Source: CAWEWH01 sp963812775
GTDB taxonomy: Bacteria; Pseudomonadota; Alphaproteobacteria; Rhizobiales; Beijerinckiaceae
DNA length: 64,000 nt
Reading direction: 5' to 3'
Assembly: GCA_963812775.1 (NCBI GenBank)
Contig: CAWEWH010000005.1
Coordinates: 1,178,001-1,242,000 of the forward strand
A program made the translations under genes and the position numbers. The notes under the pieces were generated by a model. The model was not told where the DNA came from and ran no database searches. It was given only the letters and a program-made list of their open reading frames with translations. This document shows positions 24,160-34,089 of the stretch, one piece after another (position 1 is the first letter of the stretch; each line of letters starts with the position of its first letter).

Positions 24160-24945
24160 TTACCACCACAGGGCCGCACCCCGCGCCGCGGCTTCACGGT
24201 TGGCGGCATCCGGATTGGCCAGCGACTGATCCAATGCAGTTAGCACGCGCCGCTTGGCCGAGTCGAAGGCCGGCCCCTTGCGGTCGCGCGGCCGCGACGC
24301 CGAAACGTCGATCTCGTCGAACAGGCGGCCGGGCCGCGGCTGCATGATGACGACACGGTCGCCGAGGGTCACTGCTTCCTCGACGTCGTGCGTGACCATG
24401 ACGACGGTCGGGCGGCTGGCTTGCCACAGCGCCAGGAGGTGCTCGTGCAGGCTGGCGCGCGTGAAGGCGTCGAGGGCCGAGAAGGGCTCGTCGAGCAGCA
24501 GCACCTTTGGCCGCGCTACGAAGGCGCGCGCGATGGCGACGCGTTGCTGTTGGCCGCCGGACAATTCGCGCGGCCAGCGCCGCGCATAATCGGCAAGGCC
24601 GACCCGCACCAGGGCGTCGGCGACGCGCGCCTCGCGCTCGGCCTTCGGCAATTCCATGAGCCCGAAGCCGACATTGTCGGCGACCCTGAGCCAGGGCAGC
24701 AGGCGTGCTTCCTGGAACACGATGCCGACGGCCGGGTGCGGGCCGTCGATCTCCTCGTCGTCCACATGCACCGTGCCGTCGCTGGCGCGGTCGAGGCCGG
24801 CGACGAGGCGCAGCATTGTGGTCTTGCCGCAGCCGGAGCCGCCGACCACGGCGGCGATCTCGCCGGCCCCGATGTCGAGATTGATGCGCGACAGGGCGTG
24901 CGTGCCGTCGGCATAGACTTTCGACAAGCGCTTGAGGGTCAGCAT
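24160..24945 (-). CDS. ABC transporter ATP-binding protein, nitrate/sulfonate/taurine type
   Basis: A 261-residue ATPase: Walker A GGSGCGKTT, Q-loop VFQEARLLPWL, signature LSGGQQQRVAIARAF, Walker B VLLLDEPFSALD and switch MVTHDVEEAV. The Q-loop and Walker B variants match the SsuB/TauB/NrtD subfamily, which energises uptake of sulfonates, taurine, nitrate or similar anions. ATG 24945 starts at LTLKRLSKVYADG. It overlaps the region where the permease ends (24965). Part of a binding protein-permease-ATPase operon. Substrate unresolved. Confidence 0.93.
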   Translation of the reverse strand: MLTLKRLSKVYADGTHALSRINLDIGAGEIAAVVGGSGCGKTTMLRLVAGLDRASDGTVHVDDEEIDGPHPAVGIVFQEARLLPWLRVADNVGFGLMELPKAEREARVADALVRVGLADYARRWPRELSGGQQQRVAIARAFVARPKVLLLDEPFSALDAFTRASLHEHLLALWQASRPTVVMVTHDVEEAVTLGDRVVIMQPRPGRLFDEIDVSASRPRDRKGPAFDSAKRRVLTALDQSLANPDAANREAAARGAALWW

Positions 24946-24964
24946 GGCTTGCCCAACGGCCGCA

Positions 24965-25808
24965 TCACAGGCGGCCTCTCGCTTTGTCTTGCCAGGCGAG
25001 CGACGGCGTCGTGGCCAGGACCAGGAGCCAGTCGCACAGCTTGCCCAGGATCGCGAAGGCGATAATGGCGGCCAGGATCTGGTCCGGCTTGCCGAGCTGC
25101 TGGCCGTCGACCAGGAGGTAGCCGAGGTCCTTCCGAGGCGCCCATGATCTCGGCCGCCACCACGAACATGAAGCCGAGCCCGAGGCCAGCGCGCAGCGCG
25201 ATCACCCAATGGGGCAGCACCGCCGGCAGCAGCACGCGCCGGATCATGGCCGCGCGGGACAGCCGGAAGACGCGCCCCACCTCGACGAGCTTGCGGTCGA
25301 TCGCCTCGATCGCCCCCATGACCCCGAGATAGACCGGGAAGAACACGCCGACCGCGATCAGCGTCACCTTCGAGGTCTCGTAGATGCCGAGCCACAGGAT
25401 GAACAGCGGCACCCACGCGAGGGACGGAATGGCGCGCAGCGCCTGGATGGTGGGATCGAGGAAGCGGCGCAGCGGTTCGGACGCTCCCGTGATGGCACCC
25501 ATGAGCGTGCCGGCGAGCGCCCCGAAGCCGAACCCCAAGGCAACGCGCGTCAGCGTCGCGAGAGTATGGGTGGTGAGTTCGCCGCTCTTGGCCAGGGCGA
25601 GCAGCGTCTCGGCAATACGGCTCGGCGGCGGCATCAGCCGGCCCTGGGCATAGCCGAGGCGCACCGCCGCCTCGCAGCCGAGCGCGAGCGCGAGCGGCAG
25701 CACGAACCCGATTGTCCAGCGCATGGCGCGCGGGACGGCTGGGCGCATGGCGCCCTGAGGCAGCGCCTCCTCGATCGGCTTGGCGGGCGCGACGTCGGTG
25801 ACCGCCAT
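24965..25808 (-). pseudogene. ABC transporter permease (SsuC/TauC type), one frameshift
   Basis: A multi-pass inner-membrane permease: RLGYAQGRLMPPPSRIAETL, LTRVALGFGFGALAGTLMG, the cytoplasmic EAA-like loop (FRLSRAAMIRRVLLPAVLPH) and GLGFMFVVAAEIMGASEG. After that point the frame is lost. Deleting one T at about 25128 restores LGYLLVDGQQ, ILAAIIAFAILGKLCDWLL and a stop at 24965, giving a normal length of about 280 residues. Same operon as the neighbouring ATPase and binding protein. A sequencing insertion is as likely as a real mutation. Confidence 0.85.
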
Positions 25809-25817
25809 GCGGGACCT

Positions 25818-26807
25818 TCAGTTGCTCGACACCGCAAGATAGCTCAAATTGATCAGCGCATCGACCGCGGCCTTGACGTCGGTGGTGGCCGGCAGCACGC
25901 CGGCGTCCCTGAGCGCGAGCCCCGCCGCCAGGATCGAGGCACGTTGCGGCTCGCCGATGACGCTGTGCGTGAGCTCCGTGCGCGTATCGAGCTGGCGGTC
26001 GACGACCGCCGCCGGCAGCTTGGTGAGGTCGATGAAGACGCGCTTCACCTCATTCGGGTTGGCGAGGGAGAATTTGCGCGCCTCTTCGTAGACGGCGAGT
26101 ACCTTGCGCACGATGTCCGGGTTGGCCTTGGCGAAGTCCTCGCGCACGTTGAGGATGCCCCAGGTATTGGCCTCCGGCTTGCGGAAGAACAGCACGTTGC
26201 CGCTTTCGACCTCGGCCTGAGCCATCATCGGATCGAGGCCCGCCCAGGCGTCAACGTCACCGCGCTCCAGCGCCAAGCGGCCGTCGGCGTGCTGCAGCAG
26301 CACGAACTTCACGTCCTTGTCGGTGAGCTTGGCGTCGGCGAGCGCGCGCACCAGGAAGATGTGCGGATCGGTGCCGCGCGTCACCGCCACGCGCTTGCCC
26401 TTCAGATCCTCGACCTTGCCGATGCCGGTATCCTTGCGGGTCACCAGCGCCGTCCATTCCGGGCGCGAATAGACATAGATCGACTTGATCGGGTTGCCGT
26501 TGATGCGCGCCACCAGCGCCGCCGAGCCGGCCGTTGAGCCGAAGTCGATGGAGCCGGCGTTAAGGAATTCCAGCGCCTTGTTGGAGCCGACGGTCTGCAC
26601 CCAGCGGATCTTGATGCCATCCTTCTCGAAGGCCTTCTCGAGGAGGCCTCTTTCCTTGAGCACCAGGCTCACCGGATTGTAGGTGGCGAAGTCGATGCGG
26701 ATTTCCTTGATGTCGGCGGCGCTGCCGGCCGACGGAGCGGCAATCAACGCCGCCGCCAGCGCCGCGGCGACGATATGGCGACGCGGCATCCTTGCAGTCA
26801 TGGTCAT
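25818..26807 (-). CDS. ABC transporter substrate-binding protein, sulfonate/nitrate/taurine type
   Basis: A 329-residue periplasmic binding protein. A signal peptide (RRHIVAAALAAALIAAPSAGSA) ends before ADIKEIRID. The mature domain has SsuA-like features: YNPVSLVLKERGLLEKAF, ALEFLNAGSIDFGSTAGSAAL, DLKGKRVAVTRGTDPHIFLV and ANTWGILNVREDFA. ATG 26807 follows TAAGGAGGGTCTG, a very strong ribosome-binding site. First gene of the operon with permease, ATPase and OsmC. The ligand is probably an organosulfonate or similar small anion, inferred from family only. Confidence 0.9.
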   Translation of the reverse strand: MTMTARMPRRHIVAAALAAALIAAPSAGSAADIKEIRIDFATYNPVSLVLKERGLLEKAFEKDGIKIRWVQTVGSNKALEFLNAGSIDFGSTAGSAALVARINGNPIKSIYVYSRPEWTALVTRKDTGIGKVEDLKGKRVAVTRGTDPHIFLVRALADAKLTDKDVKFVLLQHADGRLALERGDVDAWAGLDPMMAQAEVESGNVLFFRKPEANTWGILNVREDFAKANPDIVRKVLAVYEEARKFSLANPNEVKRVFIDLTKLPAAVVDRQLDTRTELTHSVIGEPQRASILAAGLALRDAGVLPATTDVKAAVDALINLSYLAVSSN

Positions 26808-27106
26808 CAGACCCTCCTTACATACGCGCGGAAGGGTGACGGCCCAGCTTGGCATGGGGACGGCCCTGGCGCTTTAGCGGCATTTTTTCGGCGCCCGCAA
26901 GCTGCAAGCTCAAATCGGCGCGCCGCATTTGTAGCCGCAGCCGCTCGATTGGGTCAATAATTATCCGTTATCGCCGAGGTAAAGCAATATTTCACGGACG
27001 AATCCCGTGATAAACGCCTAGCCCATGTTTCCTGTTCATCAAGCGTCCCTGTGCGTTTCTGGCGCGAGACCTTAGATTACGGTCCGCAGCCGCAACCGAG
27101 ACACTC
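26808..27106. other. Divergent intergenic region, no gene
   Basis: About 300 bp between the transporter operon and glnD. It contains an AT-rich patch near 26955-27010 suited to promoters. No RNA gene or palindrome of note was seen. Confidence 0.5.
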
Positions 27107-29900
27107 TTGCTTCACACGCCCCCAAAGGAGCCGTTCGACTTCGACGCCGCGCTGGCGGCGCTCGAAGCGAAGCATGGCTCCGATCATGCGGCCCTGCGGG
27201 CCGGTCTCGTGGCGCTCATGCGCGAGGCGCTGGAGCATGGTCGCGAGGGCGCGCGCCAATGGCTCGATGTCGAGCGCAACGGGCTGACCTGCGCCCAGCG
27301 CCTGTCGGCGCTGATGGACCGCGTCATTGTGGCCATCCATGGCGTGGTCACCCGCCATCTCTATCCGGCCGACAATCCCTCCTCGGCCGAGCGCTTGGCG
27401 CTGGTCGCAACCGGCGGCTACGGCCGCGGCACCATGGCGCCGGGCTCCGACGTCGATCTCTTGTTCCTGCTTCCCTACAAGCAGACCGCCTGGAGCGAGA
27501 GCGTCGTCGAGGCGATCCTCTATGTGCTCTGGGACCTGAAGCTCAAGGTCGGCCACGCCACCCGCTCGGTCGACGAATGCATGCGCGAAGTCGGGTGCCG
27601 ACATGACGGTACGCACGGCGCTGCTCGAGTCGCGGTTCATCCTCGGCGACAGGGCGCTGTACGACGAGCTCATCGCCCGCTTCGACAAGGTCGCGAGCAC
27701 GACGGCGCCGCAATTCGTCGAGGCCAAGCTCGCCGAGCGCGAGACACGCGTGCGCCAGGCCGGCAGCTCACGCTACCTGGTCGAGCCGAACGTCAAGGAC
27801 GGCAAGGGCGGCTTGCGCGATCTGAACACGCTGTTCTGGATCTCGAAATACGTCTATCGCGTACGCGACACGCGCGAGCTGGTGCCGGCTGGGCTGTTCA
27901 CGCAAGCCGAGTACGAGCTGTTTACGCACTGCGAGGAATTCCTGTGGCGCGTGCGCTGCCACATGCACTTCATCACCGGGCGCGCCGAGGAGCGGTTATC
28001 CTTCGATCTGCAGCGGGCCGTCGCCGAGAAGCTCGGCTATGCTGCCCATGGCGGGCTGCTCCGGCGTCGAGCGCTTCATGAAGCGCTACTTCCTCATCGC
28101 CAAGGATGTCGGCGACCTCACCGACGATCGTGTGCGCCGCGCTTGAAGCCCGCCACGCCAAGCACCGGCCAGTGCTCGACCGCCTGGTCGGGCGCTTCCG
28201 CCGCGGCCGCACCGTCAAGCTCGAACTCCGCCGACTTCGCCGTCGAGTCCGACCGCATCACCGTCAAGTCCGACCGAGGTCTTCCAGCGCGACCCGGTCA
28301 ATCTCATTCGCCTGTTCTGGCTGGCCGATCGCTACAACCGCGCCATCCATCCCGATGCCAGCCGGCTTGTCACCCGCTCGCTCAAGCTGATCAATCGCAA
28401 GCTGCGCGACGACCGCCGAGGCCAATCGGCTGTTTCTGGATATCCTCACCTCGAAAAACGCCCCGGAAGTGGTGCTACGGCGGATGAACGAGGCCGGCGT
28501 GCTCGGCCTCTTCATCCCCGAGTTCGGCCGCATCGTCGCGATGATGCAGTTCAACATGTACCATCACTACACGGTGGACGAGCATCTGCTGCGCACCATC
28601 GGCGTCCTGGCGGAGATCGACGCCGGCCGCGTCGAAGCGGAGCATCCGCTCGCCAACAGCATCGTTCGCGACCATTCAGAACCGCCGCGCGCTCTACGTC
28701 GCGCTGCTGTCCTGCACGACATCGCCAAGGGCCGCCCGGAGGACCATTCGCTCGTCGGCGCCCGCATCGCCCGCAAGCTCGGTCCGCGTTTCGGCCTCAA
28801 CGAAGCAGAAACCGAGACCGCCGCGTGGCTCGTCGAGAACCATCTCGTCATGTCGATGACTGCGCAGAGCCGCGACCTCGCCGACCCCAAGACGATCGAG
28901 AACTTTGCCGCGATCGTGCAAACCATGGAGCGCTGAAGCTGCTCCTCGTGCTCACCGTCTGCGACATCAAGGCGGTGGGACCCGGCGTTTGGAACGGCTG
29001 GAAGGGCGAACTGCTGCGCACGCTCTACTACGAGACGGAGGTCGTGCTGACCGGCGGGCATTCTTCGAGCGAGCGCAGGGAGCGGGTGCGCCTGGCGAAG
29101 GCCGAGCTCGAAGCGGCGCCTGAGCGGTTGGAGCGAGGACGATTTCCGCCGCTACGCCGACCGCCACCTGCAGGCGTATTGGCTGAAGGTCGAGCTCACT
29201 CGCAAGGTCCGGCACGCTGCGCTTCGTGCAAGCCGGCCGAGCGTGAAGGCCGCTCGACGGCGACGGCGGTCGAGACCGATCGCTTCCGCGGCGTCACCGA
29301 GCTGACGTTGATGGCGCCCGACCATCCGCGCCTGCTCGCCATCGTGACCGGCGCCTGCGCGGCGGCCGGCGGCAACATCGTCGACGCGCAGATCTTCACC
29401 ACCTCTGACGGTCTCGCCCTCGACACCATCTTCGTCTCGCGCGCCTTCGACCGCGACGAGGACGAACTGCGGCGAGGCCGAGCGCATCGCCGGCGCGATC
29501 GAGCGGGCGCTCAAGGGGGAGGTGAAGATCGCCGATCTGGTGGCCGCCAAGCGCGCGGCCGCGCTCGCGCACGAAGCCTTTCCACGTCGTGCCCGAGGTC
29601 ATCGTCGACAACAGCCTGTCTGGGCGCGAGACCGTGCTCGAAGTCTCGGGGCTCGACCGGCCGGGGCTGCTCTACGATCTGACCACCGCCATCGGCAGGC
29701 TCAACCTGAATATCGCGTCGGCCCATATCGCCACGTTCGGCGAGAAGGCCGTCGACACCTTCTACGTCACCGATCTCGCCGGCACGAAGATCAACACCAT
29801 CGGCCGCCAGGAAGCCATCAAGGGGGCGCTGCTCGAGGCGCTCTCGGCCGAGGAAGGCGAGATCGCAGGCGAGAAAGCCGCCGAGAAAGCCGCCATGTAG
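27107..29900 (+). pseudogene. glnD: [Protein-PII] uridylyltransferase GlnD, about 14 frameshifts
   Basis: The complete protein can be read across all three frames: nucleotidyltransferase domain with GGYGRGTMAPGSDVDLLF, LVEPNVKDGKGGLRDLNTLF, then EVFQRDPVNLIRLFWLADRY, the HD domain (MYHHYTVDEHLLRTIG, LHDIAKGRPEDHS, WLVENHLVMS) and two ACT domains (GVTELTLMAPDHPRLLAIVTG; ETVLEVSGLDRPGLLYDLT). GlnD uridylylates PII proteins in response to nitrogen status. Frames change near 27597, 28048, 28115, 28230, 28275, 28414, 28670, 28710, 28932, 29119, 29221, 29235, 29475 and 29580; twelve are single-base insertions. The amino-acid sequence is otherwise intact. The TTG at 27107 is a tentative start. Confidence 0.9.
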
Positions 29901-29968
29901 GGCCTGGTCGCTTGATTTTTGCCCGCCAAGACCTGATATCCGCTTCAAAGCCAACATCTGTCGGAGCC

Positions 29969-30634
29969 ATGACTCAGAAGCCAAACGATCCTGAGGCGCG
30001 CGAGGCCGCATCCGATATGCGACGATGATGCGTACGCGGACCGCATCGGCGACGACCAGCCCGGCGCCTCATCGACGGAGCCCGATCCGTTCGCCGTCCT
30101 GCAGGCGCTGCAACGCGAGAATGCCTCGCTCAAGGACAGCCTGCTGCGCACCCTCGCCGAGATGGAAAATCTGCGCCGCCGCACCGAGCAAGGAGGTGGC
30201 CGACACCCGTGCCTACGCGCGTCACCGGCTTTGCGCGCGACGTGCTCACCGTCGCCGACAACATGCACCGCGCCCTCGAGACCATGCCGGCGGAGGCCCG
30301 CGAGGCCGCGGATGGCGCCTTCAAGGCCCTCATCGAGGGCGTCGTGCTCACCGAGCGCGATCTCCTCAATACGCTCGAGCGCCACGGCGTCAGGAAGATC
30401 GACCCCAAGGGCGAGCGCTTCGATCCCAATCTGCACCAGGCCATGTTCGAGGTGCCGGACATGAGCGTCCCCAACGGCACCATCGTGCAGGTGGTGCAGG
30501 CGGGTTACGTCATCGGCGAGAGGGTGCTGCGCCCGGCCCTGGTTGGCGTCTCAAAGGGCGGCCCGAAGCCGCCGGCGCAGCCGCAGATGGTCGACGGCGA
30601 GGACGACGAGGACGAGCCGCAAGGCCACGCCTGA
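29969..30634 (+). pseudogene. grpE: Nucleotide exchange factor GrpE, three frameshifts
   Basis: GrpE is the DnaK nucleotide exchange factor. The start MTQKPNDPEAREAASDM is in one frame, then QALQRENASLKDSLLRTLAEMENLRRRTE in a second, EVADTRAYA in a third. VLTVADNMHRALETMP through RHGVRKIDPKGERFDPNLHQAMFEVPD and QVVQAGYVIGERVLRPALVGVS then follow to the stop. The breaks near 30019, 30191 and 30217 are each cured by removing one base. An intact protein would be about 220 residues, normal for GrpE. The gene is probably essential, which argues for sequence error rather than loss. It lies 68 bp after glnD. Confidence 0.9.
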
Positions 30635-30667
30635 TTAGTCGGACGACGGGAGACGGACGACGGTACA

Positions 30668-31343
30668 TCATCTGTCCTCAGTCTTCTGTCCTTCCGGCCT
30701 CGTGACGCGCCGCAATGTCAGGTTGATGCGCCCGCCTTCGGGTAGCAGCGTCGACGAGCCGCCGATGATGCGGTCGACACCGTGGAAGGCGAGCCGCGCC
30801 GGGCCGCCGAATACCAGCGCGTCTCCCGATTGCAGTCTCAGCGATGCCGTCACCCCCTTACGGCTCGTCCCGCCGATGCGGAACAAGCCCGTGTCGCCGA
30901 GCGACAACGACACGACGGGGGCATCGAAATCCTCCTCGTCCTTGTCCTGATGCAGGCCCATGCGGGCTGTCGCGGCATAGAAGTTGACGAGACAGGCCTG
31001 CGGCGGATGTGGGTACTGCGCGAGCTCGGTCCATGCCCGCGCCACAATGTCGCGGAATCGGCGGCCATTGCCTGCCGGTTTCCGGATGCGTCGCCTGATA
31101 GCGATAGCCCGCTTCGTCCGACACCCAGCCGAGCGAACCGCAATTGGTCATGCGCACCGAGAACGGTTTTCCGCTCTTCGGCATGCGTGGCGTGAAGAAC
31201 GGCGCTGCCCGCGCCACTTCGTGCAGCTGCGCAACCAGCGCTTCTTGCGCGGTTCGGTTCAAATAGCCGGCCACGTAGCGCACGCCCGGCGCAAGGTCGG
31301 CCGCAGCGAGAGTGGCTTCGCTTTGGCGCGTCGCTACCGTCAC
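30668..31343 (-). pseudogene. alkB: AlkB-like 2-oxoglutarate/Fe(II) dioxygenase, one frameshift
   Basis: An alkylation-repair dioxygenase of the AlkB family, which oxidatively removes methyl groups from 1-meA and 3-meC. Readable parts: GVRYVAGYLNRTAQEALVAQ, GSLGWVSDEAGYRYQATHPETG, then CLVNFYAATARMGLHQDKDE with the metal-binding HxD, and ARLAFHGVDRI with the second His, followed by GRINLTLRRV with the 2-oxoglutarate Arg. The frame shift near 31053 is cured by removing one base (IPDIVARAW). The GTG at 31343 overlaps the gpmA stop (GTGA), indicating coupled translation. Confidence 0.86.
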
Positions 31344-32056
31344 GCCGCCCTCGGCAGTTTCTCCGCCCGGCCTTCGTCGAGATAGCGCGCCGCGGTCGGC
31401 CTCAGCTTTTCGTCGAGGTCGATCAGGAGCGGATTGCCGGTCGGAATCTCGACCCCGACGATGGCGTCGTCGGCGACGCCGAACAGGAGCTTGACGATGG
31501 CGCGCAGCGAGTTGCCGTGGGCGGCGACCAGGGTGGTCTCGCCGGCCTTGAGCCGCGGCGCGATCTCGGCCTCCCAATAGGGCTGCACGCGCTCCAGCGT
31601 CGACTTGAGGCTTTCGGTGGACGGCAGTTTGGCGCCGCCATAGCGCGGGTCCTTGGCGAAGTCGTAGGGGCTGTCGGCGGCGAGCGGCGGCGGCGGCACG
31701 TCGTAGGAGCGCCGCCAGATCTTCACCTGTGCGTCGCCGTGCTTGGCCGCGGTCTCGGCCTTGTCGAGGCCGGTCAGGCCGCCGTAATGGCGCTCGTTGA
31801 GGCGCCAGTCCTTGATGAGCGGTACCCGCGACTGTCCGGCCGCCGCGAGCGCCAGCTCGGCGGTGCGGATCGCGCGCTTCAGGACCGACGTATAGGCGCG
31901 CGCGAAGGCCATGCCGCTCGCCTTGATCAGCTCGCCAGCCCGCCGCGCCTCAGCCTCGCCCTGCGGCGTAAGGTCGACGTCCACCCAGCCGGTGAAGCGG
32001 TTCTCGAGATTCCATTGGCTCTGGCCGTGACGCAGCAGCACGAGGCGGTTTGGCAT
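31340..32056 (-). CDS. gpmA: 2,3-bisphosphoglycerate-dependent phosphoglycerate mutase
   Basis: A 238-residue glycolytic enzyme interconverting 3- and 2-phosphoglycerate. LVLLRHGQSQWN carries the phosphohistidine His10. NRFTGWVDVDLTPQGEAEA, RLNERHYGGLTGLDKAE and TTLVAAHGNSLRAIVK are family motifs. ATG 32056 is chosen over an upstream TTG at 32071. It sits between dapB and alkB in one minus-strand run. An unrelated isozyme (iPGM) exists in some bacteria, but this is clearly the cofactor-dependent type. Confidence 0.96.
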   Translation of the reverse strand: MPNRLVLLRHGQSQWNLENRFTGWVDVDLTPQGEAEARRAGELIKASGMAFARAYTSVLKRAIRTAELALAAAGQSRVPLIKDWRLNERHYGGLTGLDKAETAAKHGDAQVKIWRRSYDVPPPPLAADSPYDFAKDPRYGGAKLPSTESLKSTLERVQPYWEAEIAPRLKAGETTLVAAHGNSLRAIVKLLFGVADDAIVGVEIPTGNPLLIDLDEKLRPTAARYLDEGRAEKLPRAA

Positions 32057-32067
32057 CGGGCTCACTC

Positions 32068-32889
32068 TCAATTCTCGGAATCACTGAGGCCTAGCACGTC
32101 GGCCATGGAGTAGAATCCCGGCTTTTGGCCTCTGGCCCACAGCGCCGCCTTGAGCGCTCCGTGCGCGAAAATGGCGCGATCCTCGGCGCGGTGATTGAGC
32201 TCGATGCGCTCGCTCGCTCCCGCGAAGACGACGCTGTGCTCGCCCACCACGGTGCCGCCGCGCAGCGCCGCAAAGCCGATGTCGCCCGACTTGCGCGCGC
32301 CCGTATGACCGTCGCGGGCCCGCACCGATCGCTCGCCGAGCTTGATCTTGCGCCCTGCCGCGGCCGCTTCGCCGAGCAGCAACGCCGTGCCGGACGGCGC
32401 GTCCACCTTCATGCGGTGGTGCATTTCGAGAATCTCGATGTCGAATTCCGGGCCGAGCGCCGCAGCGACCCGCTTGGTCAGCGCCGCCAGGAGATTGACC
32501 CCGAGGCTCATGTTGCCGGACTGCACGATGGTTGCGGTCTTGGCGGCGGTCTTCAGCTTGCCGAGATCGTCTTCCGAAAGGCCGGTCGTGCCGACCACGT
32601 GCACGATACGGGCCTGCGCCGCCATGCCTGCATACGTGACGCTGGCGGCCGGCGACGAGAAATCGAGGATGCCGTCGGCCCCTTCGAGGGCCTTGCCGGG
32701 GTCGTCGGTGACCTTGACGCCGGCCTCGCTCACCCCCGCCAGCAGGCCTGCATCTGTGCCAAGGCCCTTCGAACCCTTCTGCTCGAGGGCGCCGGACAGA
32801 GCGACGCCGTCGGTTTCCGCGATGGCCTTCACCAGCATGCGGCCCATGCGCCCGGCGGCGCCGACAACGACAAGGCGCATGTCAGCCAT
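32068..32889 (-). CDS. dapB: 4-hydroxy-tetrahydrodipicolinate reductase
   Basis: A 273-residue NAD(P)H-dependent enzyme of the diaminopimelate/lysine pathway, which supplies the peptidoglycan cross-link. RLVVVGAAGRMGRMLVKAI binds the cofactor. VGTTGLSEDDL, SGNMSLGVNLLAAL and the substrate motif EMHHRMKVDAPSGTAL are diagnostic, as is SGDIGFAALRGGTVVGEH. ATG 32889 gives MADMRLVVV. It precedes gpmA by 11 bp, consistent with co-transcription. Confidence 0.96.
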   Translation of the reverse strand: MADMRLVVVGAAGRMGRMLVKAIAETDGVALSGALEQKGSKGLGTDAGLLAGVSEAGVKVTDDPGKALEGADGILDFSSPAASVTYAGMAAQARIVHVVGTTGLSEDDLGKLKTAAKTATIVQSGNMSLGVNLLAALTKRVAAALGPEFDIEILEMHHRMKVDAPSGTALLLGEAAAAGRKIKLGERSVRARDGHTGARKSGDIGFAALRGGTVVGEHSVVFAGASERIELNHRAEDRAIFAHGALKAALWARGQKPGFYSMADVLGLSDSEN

Positions 32890-33006
32890 GTGGCGGCTCG
32901 CGACGTTGGGGTTCCATGGCTGCGATATAGCCGCCCATCCCCCATCCTGCAAAGCGCGGCCGGGTTGAGACGCGGCTATGCGACCCACATCGGTCCGCGA
33001 GACCTC

Positions 33007-33309
33007 TCAGGGCTGGGGCCCGTCGTAACCTTCGATCACCACGATCTCGGCCACCGCATGGCCGTCGCGCAGCGACTTGGCATGCTTGTATTCGGGCGAA
33101 TTCCAGCACTCGATGGCGGCCTGGTAGGTCGGGAATTCAAGCACCACGTTGCGGGAACGGGCCGTGCCTTCGACAGCCTCGAAGACCCCACCGCGCACGA
33201 GAAATCGCGCACCGTACTTGCGGAACGGCTCCGCGTTGGCCGCCACATAGCCCTTGTATTCTTCCGGGTTCGAGACGTCGACGCGGCCGATCCAATAGCC
33301 CTTCGCCAT
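33007..33309 (-). CDS. DUF1330 domain-containing protein
   Basis: A 100-residue protein of the DUF1330 family (dimeric ferredoxin-like alpha/beta barrel). It begins KGYWIGRVDVSNPEEYKGYV and contains RFLVRGGVFEAVEG, VVLEFPTYQAAIECWNSPEY and a C-terminal AEIVVIEGYD, all typical. No catalytic function is established for the family. It lies 9 bp downstream of pyrF on the same strand, so they are probably co-transcribed. Confidence 0.9.
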   Translation of the reverse strand: MAKGYWIGRVDVSNPEEYKGYVAANAEPFRKYGARFLVRGGVFEAVEGTARSRNVVLEFPTYQAAIECWNSPEYKHAKSLRDGHAVAEIVVIEGYDGPQP

Positions 33310-33318
33310 GCTATTTCC

Positions 33319-34074
33319 TCAGTTGAGTGATGCGGCTTTGATGTCGGCGACGATCGCCTCGGCAGCCGCCCGGGGGTCGTCGGCCGCCGTGACGGGCCGA
33401 CCGACGACGAGAAAATCGGCTCCCGCCTCGATGGCGGCGCGCGGCGTCATCACCCGCTTCTGGTCGATCAAGGCGGTTCCCGCCGGGCGGATGCCGGGTG
33501 TCACCAACGTCAGGGCCTTGCCGAACTGTCCGCGCATGGCGGCCGCCTCTTCGGGCGCGATGATCAGGCCGTCGACGCCGGCGGTTCGCGCCTGCTCGGC
33601 GCGTTGCTTGACCGTGGCGCTGACCCCGCGTGCGTACCCGGCCTCGGCGAGGTCGCCGTCGTCATAGGAGGTCATGACGGTGACGCCGAGCAGTTTGAGC
33701 GGGCTCGTGCCGCGTCCTTTGACGGCCGCCCGCATGGTCTGCGGATAGGCGTGGACGGTCAGGAAGGTCACGCCGAGGCGGGCGATCTGCGCCGTGGCAC
33801 GTTCCACCGTGGTGGGGATGTCGTGCAGCTTGAGGTCGAGGAACACCTTCTTTCCGCCCTCGACGAGCCGCTGGGCAAGCGCAAGGCCGCCGACATAGGC
33901 CAGCTCCATGCCGATCTTGTAGAAGGCGACCGTGTCGCCGAGGCGGCTGACGAGCGCCTGCGCTTCGTCGACGCTGGAAAAATCGAGGGCCAGGATGAGG
34001 CGGTCGCGGGGGTCGTGCGCTGTTTCTTCAGCCATTGCGCCCGTCGGTCGATGAAGCGGGGCAGCTGCTGACAT
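33319..34074 (-). CDS. pyrF: Orotidine 5'-phosphate decarboxylase
   Basis: A 251-residue enzyme making UMP from OMP, the last step of de novo pyrimidine synthesis. LILALDFSSVDEAQALV starts the barrel. FLDLKLHDIPTTVERA carries the catalytic Lys/Asp set (DxKxxDIP). VTVMTSYDDGDLAEAG, LVTPGIRPAG and DFLVVGRPVTAADDPRAAA complete the family pattern. ATG 34074 gives a 20-residue extension; the internal ATG at 34035 is the alternative. Confidence 0.96.
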   Translation of the reverse strand: MSAAAPLHRPTGAMAEETAHDPRDRLILALDFSSVDEAQALVSRLGDTVAFYKIGMELAYVGGLALAQRLVEGGKKVFLDLKLHDIPTTVERATAQIARLGVTFLTVHAYPQTMRAAVKGRGTSPLKLLGVTVMTSYDDGDLAEAGYARGVSATVKQRAEQARTAGVDGLIIAPEEAAAMRGQFGKALTLVTPGIRPAGTALIDQKRVMTPRAAIEAGADFLVVGRPVTAADDPRAAAEAIVADIKAASLN

Positions 34075-34089
34075 GATTCGCGTCCACCC

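Noticed and set aside
25818..26807. The sulfonate-type binding protein as partner of the SBP-caspase fusion
   Set aside because: It belongs to a different binding-protein family and has its own permease and ATPase; the fusion lies 18 kb away.
27107..29900. glnD as a genuine decayed pseudogene
   Set aside because: Protein sequence is well preserved in every frame segment and nearly all breaks are single-base insertions, which fits sequencing error better.
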